Assembly: GCA_019637795.1 (NCBI GenBank)
Contig: JAHBUY010000004.1
Span: 248,001 to 312,000, forward strand
Origin: a bacterium
GTDB taxonomy: Bacteria; Desulfobacterota; Binatia; HRBIN30; CADEER01
DNA: 64,000 bases
Direction of reading: 5' to 3'
Shown: one piece after another, positions 29,004-37,046 of the stretch
Layout of the letters: each line of letters begins with the position of its first letter
How positions within the stretch are numbered: position 1 is the first letter of the stretch
Position numbers and translations under genes: made by a program
The notes under the pieces: generated by a model
What the model was told of the DNA's origin: nothing
The model's database searches: none
What the model saw: only the letters and a program-made list of their open reading frames with translations

Positions 29004-29033
29004 TCAGTAACGGACCGCGCTCCGCTCTGGCAA
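29004..29033 (-). promoter_or_regulatory. Candidate promoter of the dienelactone hydrolase operon
   Basis: On the minus strand TTGCCA (29033-29028) and TACTGA (29009-29004) are separated by 18 bases, with transcription expected about 30 bases before ATG 28968. It is back to back with the IclR promoter at 29051-29080. Confidence 0.4.
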
Positions 29034-29050
29034 GACCGTCCCCGGCGCGG

Positions 29051-29080
29051 TTGACAGCAGACCGGCCGGCTGAGTAACTA
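29051..29080 (+). promoter_or_regulatory. Promoter of the IclR regulator gene, with a possible operator
   Basis: TTGACA (29051-29056), an 18-base spacer and TAACTA (29075-29080). The spacer holds CAGACCGGCCGGCTG (29058-29072), centred on the palindrome CCGGCCGG. A bound dimer there would block this promoter and could also affect the divergent one. Operator function is inferred. Confidence 0.5.
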
Positions 29081-29113
29081 AAACGCCTTTTTCCGTCGCC
29101 TCGGGAGGCAAGG

Positions 29114-29890
29114 GTGCGCCGCGAGAAGACCAACTACATCATCCAATCGGTATCCCACGCGCTCGATGTGCTCGAGCAGTTCTCTGGCGAGCATGATGAG
29201 CTTGGCGTGACCGAGCTCAGCAAGCGCCTGAAACTGCACAAGAATAATGTGTTCCGGCTGCTGGCGACGCTGGAGTCGCGGAGCTACATCGAGCAGAACA
29301 AGGCGACAGAGAACTACCGTCTTGGGATCGGCTGCCTGCAACTCGGACAGACCTTCGTCGCCCATATGGGGCTGTTGCAACAGGCGCATCCGATCATCGA
29401 GTCCCTGGCGGAGGACGCCAGTGAGACGGCGTTCGTCGCCGTCCCGAGAAAGGCGTGCGTGGTCGCGGTCGATGCCGTCGAGGCGCGGCATCCGGTCCGC
29501 ATGTCATCGCGCATCGGCGAGGCGCTGCCGCTGCACTGCACGGCTGCTGGCAAGGTGCAGTTGGCGTTCATCTCAGACGCCGATCTGCGCGAGGCCCTGA
29601 CCGCCGGCCTGCCGAAGTTCACGGACAAGACAATCACCGATCAGCAGCGGTTACAGCAGCATCTGAAGCAGATCGCCGAAGCGGGGCATGCGATCGAGCT
29701 CGGCGAGCACATTGGCGACGTACACTCGGTCGCGGTGCCGATCCGCGATTACACGCGCAATGTGGTCGCCAGCCTGGCGGTGTCCGGGCCGGCATACCGG
29801 ATGACGGCGGATCGGCTCGAGAAGGACATCGCCCCGCAGCTCATCAAATCCGGTCGCGAGCTCTCGAGTCGCCTCGGCTACAAGTCCTGA
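29114..29890 (+). CDS. IclR-family transcriptional regulator
   Basis: A 258-residue regulator. The N-terminal winged helix-turn-helix is ELGVTELSKRLKLHKNNVFR, followed by LLATLESRSYIEQNKATENY. The C-terminal effector domain has ETAFVAVPRKACVVAVDAVEA in part, the LPLHCTAAGKVQLAFIS segment and a GDVHSVAVPIRDYTRNVVAS ligand-pocket region. GTG 29114 has GGGAGG 5 bases upstream and a TTGACA promoter about 60 bases upstream. It lies between the divergent dienelactone hydrolase operon and the downstream etfBA pair; either or both may be targets. Confidence 0.92.
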   Translation: MRREKTNYIIQSVSHALDVLEQFSGEHDELGVTELSKRLKLHKNNVFRLLATLESRSYIEQNKATENYRLGIGCLQLGQTFVAHMGLLQQAHPIIESLAEDASETAFVAVPRKACVVAVDAVEARHPVRMSSRIGEALPLHCTAAGKVQLAFISDADLREALTAGLPKFTDKTITDQQRLQQHLKQIAEAGHAIELGEHIGDVHSVAVPIRDYTRNVVASLAVSGPAYRMTADRLEKDIAPQLIKSGRELSSRLGYKS

Positions 29891-30040
29891 GAAGCGGGCC
29901 GCGCGGCCTGAGCGAGAGCCTGGCGACGGCCCGGGCAGCATCGCGGCGAAACCGCGATCCGCGGCGGTCGAGGATTGCTTGTCGCCCCTGGGGGTGCGTG
30001 CTAGGCCTCACCTTTTCCATTCTCGTCGAGGAGGATTGCC

Positions 30041-30796
30041 GTGAAAATCCTGGTAGCGGCGAAGCGGGTCCCGGACCCGAACGCCACGATCAAAGTGCGT
30101 CCGGATGGGGCCGGAATCGTCACCGACAACGTCAAGTACGTCGTCAATCCGTTCTGTGAGATCGCCATCGAAGAGGCGCTGCGGATCAAGGAAAAGCAGG
30201 GAGGCGCCGAGGTGGTGCTGGCGAGCGTCGGCGGCAAGGTCGCCCAGGAGCAGCTTCGCACCGGACTGGCGATGGGGGCGGACCGGGCGGTCCTGGTGCT
30301 CAGCGAGGACCCGGTCGAGCCGACGGTGGTGGCGCGGGTTCTGAAGAAGCTGATCGAGAACGAGCAGCCGCAACTGGTTCTGATGGGCAAGCAGGCCATC
30401 GATGACGACTCGAACGTCGTGGGCCAGATGGTCGCGGAAATGCTCGGCTGGGCGCAGGCGACCAACGCCTCGCAGGTGAAGCTGGCCGACGACAAGAAGT
30501 CGGCGGTGGTGACGCGCGAGGTGGACGGCGGTCTCGAGGACGTCGAGATCCAACTGCCGGCGGTGGTGACGACGGATTTGCGGCTGAACGAGCCGCGCTA
30601 TGCGTCGCTGCCCGGCATCATGAAGGCGCGCAAGAAGGAATTGAAGGAGATCGCGCTCGCTGAAGTCGGCGTCGACGTCACGCCGACGATCAAGGTCCAC
30701 AAGCTCGAGCCACCGCCGAAGCGCCAGGCGGGCAAGAAGGTGGGCAGCGTGCAGGAACTGGTGCAGATGCTGCACGCCGAGGCCAAAGTCATCTGA
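30041..30796 (+). CDS. etfB: Electron transfer flavoprotein beta subunit
   Basis: EtfB with EtfA carries electrons from acyl-CoA dehydrogenases and similar enzymes to a quinone reductase. The 251-residue product starts KILVAAKRVPDPNATIKV, shows YVVNPFCEIAIEEALRIKE, ADRAVLVLSED, the nucleotide-binding MGKQAIDDDSNVVGQMVAE and LPAVVTTDLRLNEPRYASLP. GTG 30041 has GAGGAGG upstream. etfA follows after 36 bases. The C-terminal extension has the K/P/E-rich linker typical of this subfamily. Confidence 0.96.
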   Translation: MKILVAAKRVPDPNATIKVRPDGAGIVTDNVKYVVNPFCEIAIEEALRIKEKQGGAEVVLASVGGKVAQEQLRTGLAMGADRAVLVLSEDPVEPTVVARVLKKLIENEQPQLVLMGKQAIDDDSNVVGQMVAEMLGWAQATNASQVKLADDKKSAVVTREVDGGLEDVEIQLPAVVTTDLRLNEPRYASLPGIMKARKKELKEIALAEVGVDVTPTIKVHKLEPPPKRQAGKKVGSVQELVQMLHAEAKVI

Positions 30797-30832
30797 GGGC
30801 GGTCTCCGCCCAGTCATGCGAGGAGCAGCGAT

Positions 30833-31798
30833 ATGAACGTGCTTGTATTCGCCGAGCACCAGCACAACAAGTTCTCGAAGGCGGCGCTGGGCGCCGTGCG
30901 CGCCGGCCTGCAGTTGGCGCAACAGAGTGGCGGCACCTGCAGCGCCGCGGTGCTGGGCACCGGCGTCGGGGGGCTGGCCCAGGAATTGGCGGCGTACGGG
31001 GTGAAGACCGTGTACGCCGTCGAGCATGCGGCCCTGGAGCACTACGTCGCCGACGCCTACGCGCAGGCGCTCGCCAACCTGGCCAAGGACAAGGGATATG
31101 ACGTGGTCGTGGCAACGGCCAGCACGGTCGGCAAGGACCTGCTGCCGCGCGTCGCGGTGCGGCTGGATGCCGGAATCGCCTGCGACATCACCGGGATCAA
31201 TGCGGATGGCACCTTCGTCCGCCCGATGTACGCGGGCAACGCCATCGCGACGGTGTCGATCGAGACCCCGAAGAAGGTCGTGACTACCCGAACGACGGCG
31301 TTCGACGCCGCCGCCAAGGGCGGCGCGGGAAGCGTCGAGACCGTGCAGGCCAGTATCGACACCGCCGCGCTGCGCATGAAGTTCATCGCCTTCAACGAGA
31401 CGAAGTCGGACCGGCCGGTGCTCAGCGAAGCGCGCATCGTGGTCTCGGGCGGCCGCGGCCTCAAGAACGGCGAGAACTTCACCACGGTGCTCGAGCCGCT
31501 GGTCGATGCGCTGGGTGCCGCGATGGGCGCCAGTCGCGCCGCGGTGGACGCGGGGTTCGTGCCCAACGATCTGCAGGTCGGCCAGACGGGCAAGGTGGTG
31601 GCGCCCGAGCTCTACGTGGCGGTCGGCATCTCGGGCGCGATCCAGCACCTCGCCGGCATGAAGGACTCGAAGGTGATCGTCGCGATCAACAAGGACGAGG
31701 AGGCGCCGATATTCCAGGTCGCCGACTACGGCCTGGTCGCCGACCTCTTCACGGCCGTGCCGGAGATGAAGGCCGAGGTCGAGAAGCTCAAGCACTGA
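30833..31798 (+). CDS. etfA: Electron transfer flavoprotein alpha subunit
   Basis: A 321-residue FAD-binding subunit. Domain I starts [19 protein letters not shown]. The C-terminal FAD domain has [35 protein letters not shown], the signature [20 protein letters not shown] and [23 protein letters not shown] 30833 has AGGAG upstream. With etfB it should feed the membrane Fe-S oxidoreductase encoded on the opposite strand just downstream. A long palindrome separates the two. Confidence 0.96.
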   Translation: MNVLVFAEHQHNKFSKAALGAVRAGLQLAQQSGGTCSAAVLGTGVGGLAQELAAYGVKTVYAVEHAALEHYVADAYAQALANLAKDKGYDVVVATASTVGKDLLPRVAVRLDAGIACDITGINADGTFVRPMYAGNAIATVSIETPKKVVTTRTTAFDAAAKGGAGSVETVQASIDTAALRMKFIAFNETKSDRPVLSEARIVVSGGRGLKNGENFTTVLEPLVDALGAAMGASRAAVDAGFVPNDLQVGQTGKVVAPELYVAVGISGAIQHLAGMKDSKVIVAINKDEEAPIFQVADYGLVADLFTAVPEMKAEVEKLKH

Positions 31799-31829
31799 GC
31801 CCGCCGGCGCCTATGCGGGCGCCGGAAAC

Positions 31830-31870
31830 GACGAGGGGCAGCGGCGCGCATCGCGCCGCTGCCCCTCGTC
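31830..31870. terminator. Perfect 19-base-pair palindrome, probable bidirectional terminator
   Basis: Positions 31830-31848 and 31852-31870 are exact reverse complements around the 3-base loop CAT. It lies between the convergent etfA and the Fe-S oxidoreductase gene, 31 and 38 bases from their stops. No T-run of note follows on either strand, so this is termination by a very stable stem or a protective 3' end. Function inferred from position. Confidence 0.65.
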
Positions 31871-31908
31871 TCCTGCAGCGCGCCGCCGCCCGGAACGGGC
31901 GGGACGGC

Positions 31909-33993
31909 TCAAGACTTCAACGAGTTGGCCACCAACTCCATGACGTCGATGGCCGGGACCTTGTCCTCCAGCCCCTTCGACTTCAGCCCGTCGTCCACCA
32001 TCGTCATACAGAACGGACAGGCGACCGCGACGGCATCGGGTTTCGTCTCCAGGGCCTGCTCGACGCGGCGGAAGTTGACGCGCTGCGTCGGCTCCTCCTC
32101 CATCCACATGCGGCCGCCACCCGCGCCGCAGCACATGCCGAAGCGCCGGCTCCGCTCCATCTCCTTGAGGCGCACCCCGGGAATCTTGCCGAGGATGCTG
32201 CGTGGAGCATCGAAGACGCCATTGTAGCGGCCGAGGTAGCAGGAGTCGTGGTAGGTTATGGCGCGCGGTTGGCCGGCGCCGTTGAGCTCGAGCCTGCCCT
32301 CACTGATCAGCCGATCCACCAGCTCCGTGGCGTGGATCACCTCGAAGTTGCCCCCGAACTGCGGGTAATCGTTCTTGAACGTGTTGAAGCAGTGCGGACA
32401 GTTGGTGATGATTTTGCGCACCTGGTAGCCGTTCAAGACTTCGACCGCCATCTGCGCCATCGCCTGGAAGAGGTACTCGTTGCCGATGCGGCGCGCGGTC
32501 TCGCCATTGCAGGGCTCCTCGACCCCGAGGATGGCGAAGTCAACGTCGGCGGCGCGCAGCACTCTGACCAGCGCTTGTGTCGTCCGCTTGTGGCGATCGT
32601 CGAATGACCCGGCGCAGCCGACGAAGTACAGGTACTCGGCGTCCGGCTTGTCCGCGAGGGTCGGTATCGCGAGCCCCTCGGCCCAGTCAGCGCGGGAGCC
32701 GGCGTCGATGCCCCACGGGTTCCCCTGCGTCTCCATCGACTTGAAGGTCCGCGTGAGCTCGGGCGGGAAGCGCGACTCCTCCTGAACGAGATGCCGCCGC
32801 ATGTCGACGATCTTATCGACATACTCGATCAGAACCGGGCAGGCCTCCTCGCAGGCTCGGCAGGTCGTACAGGCCCACAGAACCTCATCGTGGATCAGAC
32901 GCTCGCCGACGATGTTCTCGCCGATCGTCGTCATCGCGCCATCGGCGGCCCCTGCCTGTGCTGCCGCCGCAGGCGCAGCCAGCACCGCCCCCTCATTCTC
33001 GTAGAGATAGTCGCGCAGGTTCAGCATCAGTTGGCGCGGCGCCAGCTCCTTGCCGCTGATCGTGGCCGGACAGTGAGAGGAACACCGACCGCATTCGGTG
33101 CATGAATACATGTCCAGCACCTGCTTCCAGGTGAACTGGTTTATGTACGAGGTCCCAAAAGTGGTCGCATTCTCCGAAAGATCCTGCTTGCTGAGCTGCC
33201 CCGTCGGCTCGAGCTTCTTGAAGAACACGTTCGGCACCGACGTGAGGATATGGAAGTGCTTGGACAGCGGCAGCAGATTCATGAACACCAGAATGACGCA
33301 GTTGTGCAGCCACCAGCCGACGTTGCTCGCCAACTCCGCCAGCCCCGCCCCGCCGGCGCTGAACAGCGCCAATCCGATCAGTGTGCTGAGCGGCTGCCAG
33401 GCGCGCTCCCTGGCGATCTCCGGCGTTTCAGCGCCGGCGAACAGGTGTCCACCGTCGTACAAGAACCCGCCGATCATGATCGTGCCGATGAAACACAGGA
33501 TCAGGATGGCCTCTCCATGCGACTGGCCACGAAGGCGATTCTCCGCCGGAGCGAAGCCGTACAGACGCGCCGGGTGAGTGATCAGCCAGCGCGCCAGCGC
33601 CATGGAGATCGCCCCCAGAACCACCAGTTGGATGATGTCCTTCAGCAGCAGATACGGTCCGCCGAGGAGGTCCACCGAGAGGAGCGGCAGGTGGAACCCG
33701 GGGACGAAGCCGCGCACGAACATGTGAACCACCTGGACCGCCAGGATCGTGAAGCCCCAGAAGATGAAGAAGTGCATCCATCCGGCGGCCCGATCGCCCT
33801 TCAGCGGCTGTTCGCCCACAACGAATTTTTTTTGACCGAGAACATACTGAACGACGGCGTTGACGCGCTCCGGAATCCGGTCGAAACGCGCCACCGGCGC
33901 AACTTTGATGAGGACGGCGAAGCGCCGATAGAGCGTCCGCCCGAGGAACCCTGCGGCCACTGCAAGGACAATTGCAAATATTAGCATTCCCAT
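31909..33993 (-). CDS. Membrane Fe-S oxidoreductase, probable ETF:(mena)quinone oxidoreductase
   Basis: A 694-residue protein that joins a NarI-like membrane domain (helices through about residue 265, with His residues suited to haem b) to two 4Fe-4S clusters ([12 protein letters not shown] and [12 protein letters not shown]) and two CCG domains of the HdrD/GlpC type ([66 protein letters not shown]). Proteins of this layout next to etfBA are thought to pass ETF electrons to quinone in bacteria that use acyl-CoA oxidation. ATG 33993 is the first in-frame start after a G-rich stretch. Function rests on domain layout and neighbours. Confidence 0.9.
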   Translation of the reverse strand: MGMLIFAIVLAVAAGFLGRTLYRRFAVLIKVAPVARFDRIPERVNAVVQYVLGQKKFVVGEQPLKGDRAAGWMHFFIFWGFTILAVQVVHMFVRGFVPGFHLPLLSVDLLGGPYLLLKDIIQLVVLGAISMALARWLITHPARLYGFAPAENRLRGQSHGEAILILCFIGTIMIGGFLYDGGHLFAGAETPEIARERAWQPLSTLIGLALFSAGGAGLAELASNVGWWLHNCVILVFMNLLPLSKHFHILTSVPNVFFKKLEPTGQLSKQDLSENATTFGTSYINQFTWKQVLDMYSCTECGRCSSHCPATISGKELAPRQLMLNLRDYLYENEGAVLAAPAAAAQAGAADGAMTTIGENIVGERLIHDEVLWACTTCRACEEACPVLIEYVDKIVDMRRHLVQEESRFPPELTRTFKSMETQGNPWGIDAGSRADWAEGLAIPTLADKPDAEYLYFVGCAGSFDDRHKRTTQALVRVLRAADVDFAILGVEEPCNGETARRIGNEYLFQAMAQMAVEVLNGYQVRKIITNCPHCFNTFKNDYPQFGGNFEVIHATELVDRLISEGRLELNGAGQPRAITYHDSCYLGRYNGVFDAPRSILGKIPGVRLKEMERSRRFGMCCGAGGGRMWMEEEPTQRVNFRRVEQALETKPDAVAVACPFCMTMVDDGLKSKGLEDKVPAIDVMELVANSLKS

Positions 33994-34110
33994 GAACAGA
34001 GCCCCTGCGCGAGAGAGCTAGACTTATCCTGGACGAGTCCTATCCCAACCGCTCCTGGCGGGCAAGATTGCAGGATCGGCAGAGCCATTGCCAGCCGCCA
34101 CCATCGCGCC

Positions 34111-34145
34111 AAAAAAAAGAGCCGGGAGGAGATTCCTCCCGGCTC
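34111..34145 (-). terminator. Intrinsic terminator of the tandem secreted-protein operon
   Basis: Positions 34119-34130 and 34134-34145 form a perfect 12-base-pair stem with a 3-base loop. On the minus strand the stem is followed by eight T (rc of 34111-34118). It lies about 20 bases after the stop of the gene at 34167. Textbook intrinsic terminator. Confidence 0.9.
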
Positions 34146-34166
34146 CTGAACGGATGCTGTCGTCGA

Positions 34167-35375
34167 TTACGGCATCGTGATGAAATCGGGCTTCGCCCGC
34201 TCCCCTGCGAAGTGCAGGTTGAAGGCGTCAGTTGCCTGTACCGTATCCAGCGAGCTCGATGAGCTGCGGTAGAACTCCTCCGCGATCCCGAGCAGGCCAT
34301 TGCCGTGGGCGCTCGAACCATCGTCGACACCACGAATACGGGTCTGACCGCTGAGCGTGCCGGCGACATAGGCGCTGAAGACCGATCGCTGGCAGCTGTT
34401 CGAGCTGGCCGAAGTGTCGCTGATCGCTCGATCCACGCCAGTTCCGAGGGCGCAGAGCTCGAACTCCTTGAAGCAGCGAATCGATCGGCTGGCGGAGAAC
34501 CGCTGCTCGAACTCGTTGAAGACCAGGAACTGCACCGTGGTGTTGAAGAGTGCCGCGTCCTGCAGCAGGAAATTCTCCGAGCACGGCACCAGCGTCAGAT
34601 GCGTCTTCAGATAGTTGCCGTTCACCGGCTCCTGAGCGTCGTCGAAGAAGTGGTTGAGGATGAGAACATTCGGGCAGCCAGCGTACTCTGGATCTTCGCC
34701 GCCTAGAACGAGGGTATTGTTCCCATCGTTAGCGCCTTCAACCGCCTGGAGACCAATGCCGTTGTAGCCGCGGGCATCGATGCCAGATGGAGTGTAGGTG
34801 ACGATGGTCGCCTCCACCTTCATATCGTTGCGGTCGATCGGCGAATCATCAGGACCCACCTGGACGCACTTGAGCTCGCCCTGGAACGGATCCTCGCTTG
34901 CGCCCGGGATGCTGCCCAATTGGCCCTGCGCCGCCAGCGGCAGCGAGAAAAGGCCCTCGCTCACGCGCCAGATGAGCGGCTGGCGAGGGGTCAGCGTGAC
35001 TTCGAAGTCGGTCTCGATCCAGCCCTCGAAGCAGATTCCGCCGAGCCCGAACTGCTGGCAGTCGGCGGTTACATTGCACACCGCTTGGGGATTGTTCGTG
35101 CAGTGCGAGTTGGCGTTGACATAGAAGCAGCGCAGCTTCACGTCCTGGTTCGACGTGTTCGTCATCTGAATCTCGGTGTCGACCGGTTCGCCATTTCCCG
35201 TGAGGACGCCGAGATCGCCACGCGAGTCGTAGACCAGCTTCGGGACGACGATCAGACCCGCAGGCCGGTCCGAGGTGACGTCCGCACGTCCGTACGCCGC
35301 CCCCGCCGTCAGGATCATCCCTCCCAGCACCGCACAGGCGCTTGAGAGAAAAGGATTCCGCTTCACCGTACGCAT
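34167..35375 (-). CDS. Secreted protein of unknown family, paralogue of the next gene upstream
   Basis: A 402-residue exported protein. After MRTVKRNPFLSSACAVL comes a signal peptide ending near AAYGRA. Shared with its tandem paralogue are EIQMTNTSNQDVKLRCFYVNA, CPNVLILNHFFDD, LTLVPCSENFLL and VQFLVFNEFEQRFSAS. A Cys-rich insert, CTNNPQAVCNVTADCQQFG followed by GGIC, sits near residue 95. The fold looks all-beta (domain of an extracellular or periplasmic protein); I do not recognise the family. ATG 35375 follows AAAGGAGAAGGGCA. It lies 62 bases after the upstream paralogue and ends at the terminator 34111-34145. The flanking DNA looks less GC-rich than neighbouring housekeeping genes. Confidence 0.75.
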   Translation of the reverse strand: MRTVKRNPFLSSACAVLGGMILTAGAAYGRADVTSDRPAGLIVVPKLVYDSRGDLGVLTGNGEPVDTEIQMTNTSNQDVKLRCFYVNANSHCTNNPQAVCNVTADCQQFGLGGICFEGWIETDFEVTLTPRQPLIWRVSEGLFSLPLAAQGQLGSIPGASEDPFQGELKCVQVGPDDSPIDRNDMKVEATIVTYTPSGIDARGYNGIGLQAVEGANDGNNTLVLGGEDPEYAGCPNVLILNHFFDDAQEPVNGNYLKTHLTLVPCSENFLLQDAALFNTTVQFLVFNEFEQRFSASRSIRCFKEFELCALGTGVDRAISDTSASSNSCQRSVFSAYVAGTLSGQTRIRGVDDGSSAHGNGLLGIAEEFYRSSSSSLDTVQATDAFNLHFAGERAKPDFITMP

Positions 35376-35437
35376 TGCCCTTCTCCTTTCAACCGTCAGG
35401 GAGAACCCAGCCACAGCCTCTGCCTCGTCACCGGTGC

Positions 35438-36691
35438 TCAGAAGCCCGCGGGGATCGTGATCACATCCGTGATCTCACCGCCGGAGGCAGAGAACCGGTC
35501 ACCCTCCATGTGGATGTTGTACGCGGCCCGGGCCAGGTTCCCAGAGCTGTCGGCACGCGTCACACCCGCCACACCGAGCACCGCGCCACCGTCCGCAACC
35601 GGGGTGATACGCGTGTGCGCGGCAACCGTGCCGAGGGTGGCGAAGGAGAAGACAGAGCGGGCAGGATCGTTCGGGCTGTCCACTTGGTAGAGGTAGAAGT
35701 TGGCCCAACAGGTCACAGAGGTGCTTGCCGAGAACCGCTCTTCGAACTCATTGTAGATCGCGAACTGGACCGTGACGCGCTCGGGGACGTTGTTCTCGAA
35801 GTCCTGCGTGCACGGGATCAGCGTCAGATCCGTGAGGGTGGCGCTGCGCAGGTCAACCTGCTTCTGCGCGTCGAGCACCTGCGGCGGGTTGTTGCAGACA
35901 CCAGCAAGGCAGTCGGAATCGCTGTAGCAGGGCGTCTGCCCAACCGAACAGGTGCCACCGAAACCGTTGGCGTAGAGGATCGGGTCGGTGACCCCATCAG
36001 CCAGGTGGTTCAGCAGCAGCACGTTGGGGCAGGCGTTGTACTGCCCGACCGGCGCACCACCATCGGCGTCGTTCGGCTGATTCAGCAGGAGTTCGTTGCC
36101 GGTCTCGCCGGCCAGGTCGGTGCCCTGAATGCCGATGGCGTTGTACTTCGAAACGTCATCGTCGGAGGTGATCAGCGTGGCCTCGCCCTTCAGATGGTTG
36201 CCACCGATCGGGTTTCCCGCGACGTCGACTTCCACGCACTTCAACTCGCCGGTAAAGCCCTGCGGCGTCGGCGGAATGGCACCGGGGTCGATACCAGCAC
36301 CGTCGCACATCGAGCTCGGGTAGTACTGGCCGTTGCTGATGCAGGCCGTGTTGTCGACCGGGCTGACGAAGCGGCCCTTACTCACCTGCCAGTGCGTCGG
36401 CTGCTGCTTGGTGAGCCAGATGTTGAAATCGGTCACCTGCCACAGCGGATTCCCGAAAAAGTCCGGCGCCGCGTTCACGTAGAAACAGTGCGCGTGCACC
36501 ATATTGTTCGAGATGTTGGTGATCTGAATGATCGTGTCGGCGTCGCCGTCGGCGAGGACCTTCGGGAAGGCCAGGATCGATGCTCCCCTCTCCGTCGTGA
36601 CGAGCGCGCCGGCGCTAGTGGCCATCATCCCCAGCGCCACCGCGACCCCGCAGAGCCCTGAGAGAAAAGCACTCCGCTTCTCCGTTCGCAT
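35438..36691 (-). CDS. Secreted protein of unknown family, paralogue of the downstream gene
   Basis: A 417-residue exported protein with MRTEKRSAFLSGLCGVAVAL and a signal peptide ending near TSAGAL. It shares with its neighbour IIQITNISNNMVHAHCFYVNA, YNAIGIQG, CPNVLLLNHLADG, LTLIPCTQDFENN and VQFAIYNEFEERFSAS, plus a late TRITPVADGGA segment. Its Cys-rich insert (CSVGQTPCYSDSDCLAGVC) is in the middle of the protein (about residue 260), not near the N-terminus as in the paralogue. ATG 36691 follows GGAAAGGAGGAGGGCA. A promoter lies at 36800-36829. Function unknown; a surface or matrix component is a reasonable guess. Confidence 0.75.
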   Translation of the reverse strand: MRTEKRSAFLSGLCGVAVALGMMATSAGALVTTERGASILAFPKVLADGDADTIIQITNISNNMVHAHCFYVNAAPDFFGNPLWQVTDFNIWLTKQQPTHWQVSKGRFVSPVDNTACISNGQYYPSSMCDGAGIDPGAIPPTPQGFTGELKCVEVDVAGNPIGGNHLKGEATLITSDDDVSKYNAIGIQGTDLAGETGNELLLNQPNDADGGAPVGQYNACPNVLLLNHLADGVTDPILYANGFGGTCSVGQTPCYSDSDCLAGVCNNPPQVLDAQKQVDLRSATLTDLTLIPCTQDFENNVPERVTVQFAIYNEFEERFSASTSVTCWANFYLYQVDSPNDPARSVFSFATLGTVAAHTRITPVADGGAVLGVAGVTRADSSGNLARAAYNIHMEGDRFSASGGEITDVITIPAGF

Positions 36692-37046
36692 TGCCCTCCT
36701 CCTTTCCAGTCGGCCGAGACTCATACCTCACTCCCTCGCGTTCGACGCCAGCAGACTTCCGCGCGCGGTATTACGGACGCGGCTGCAGAAGTGGCGCGTT
36801 ACATACTCAAAATTCAAACACATTGTCAAGGGAATATCAGGCAGTTGGCCGCGTCCTCGGTTGCGCTGATCCCCTTGATTCCACTGCATTCGCGATCGAA
36901 TGGGACCGCCTTCCTCCCGAGCCGAAGCTTTTGCCGTCACCACTTTCGATCTCACGTAACCGCGCCCTTAGAGCACTTTTGGTGCCGCAGGTCAAATGCA
37001 AAACCGACGTCTCCCGCCAGCCTTGTCCACCATGCGACGCCCCAGG
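36692..37046. other. 355-base intergenic region
   Basis: It holds the promoter at 36800-36829 and a ~100-base leader for the secreted protein downstream. The rest, 36830-37046, shows no gene, hairpin terminator or repeat that I can support. It is visibly richer in A and T than most of the window. Confidence 0.6.
36800..36829 (-). promoter_or_regulatory. Promoter of the tandem secreted-protein operon
   Basis: On the minus strand TTGACA (36829-36824), an 18-base AT-rich spacer and TATGTA (36805-36800). Transcription should start near 36793, leaving a leader of about 100 bases before ATG 36691. Confidence 0.6.
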
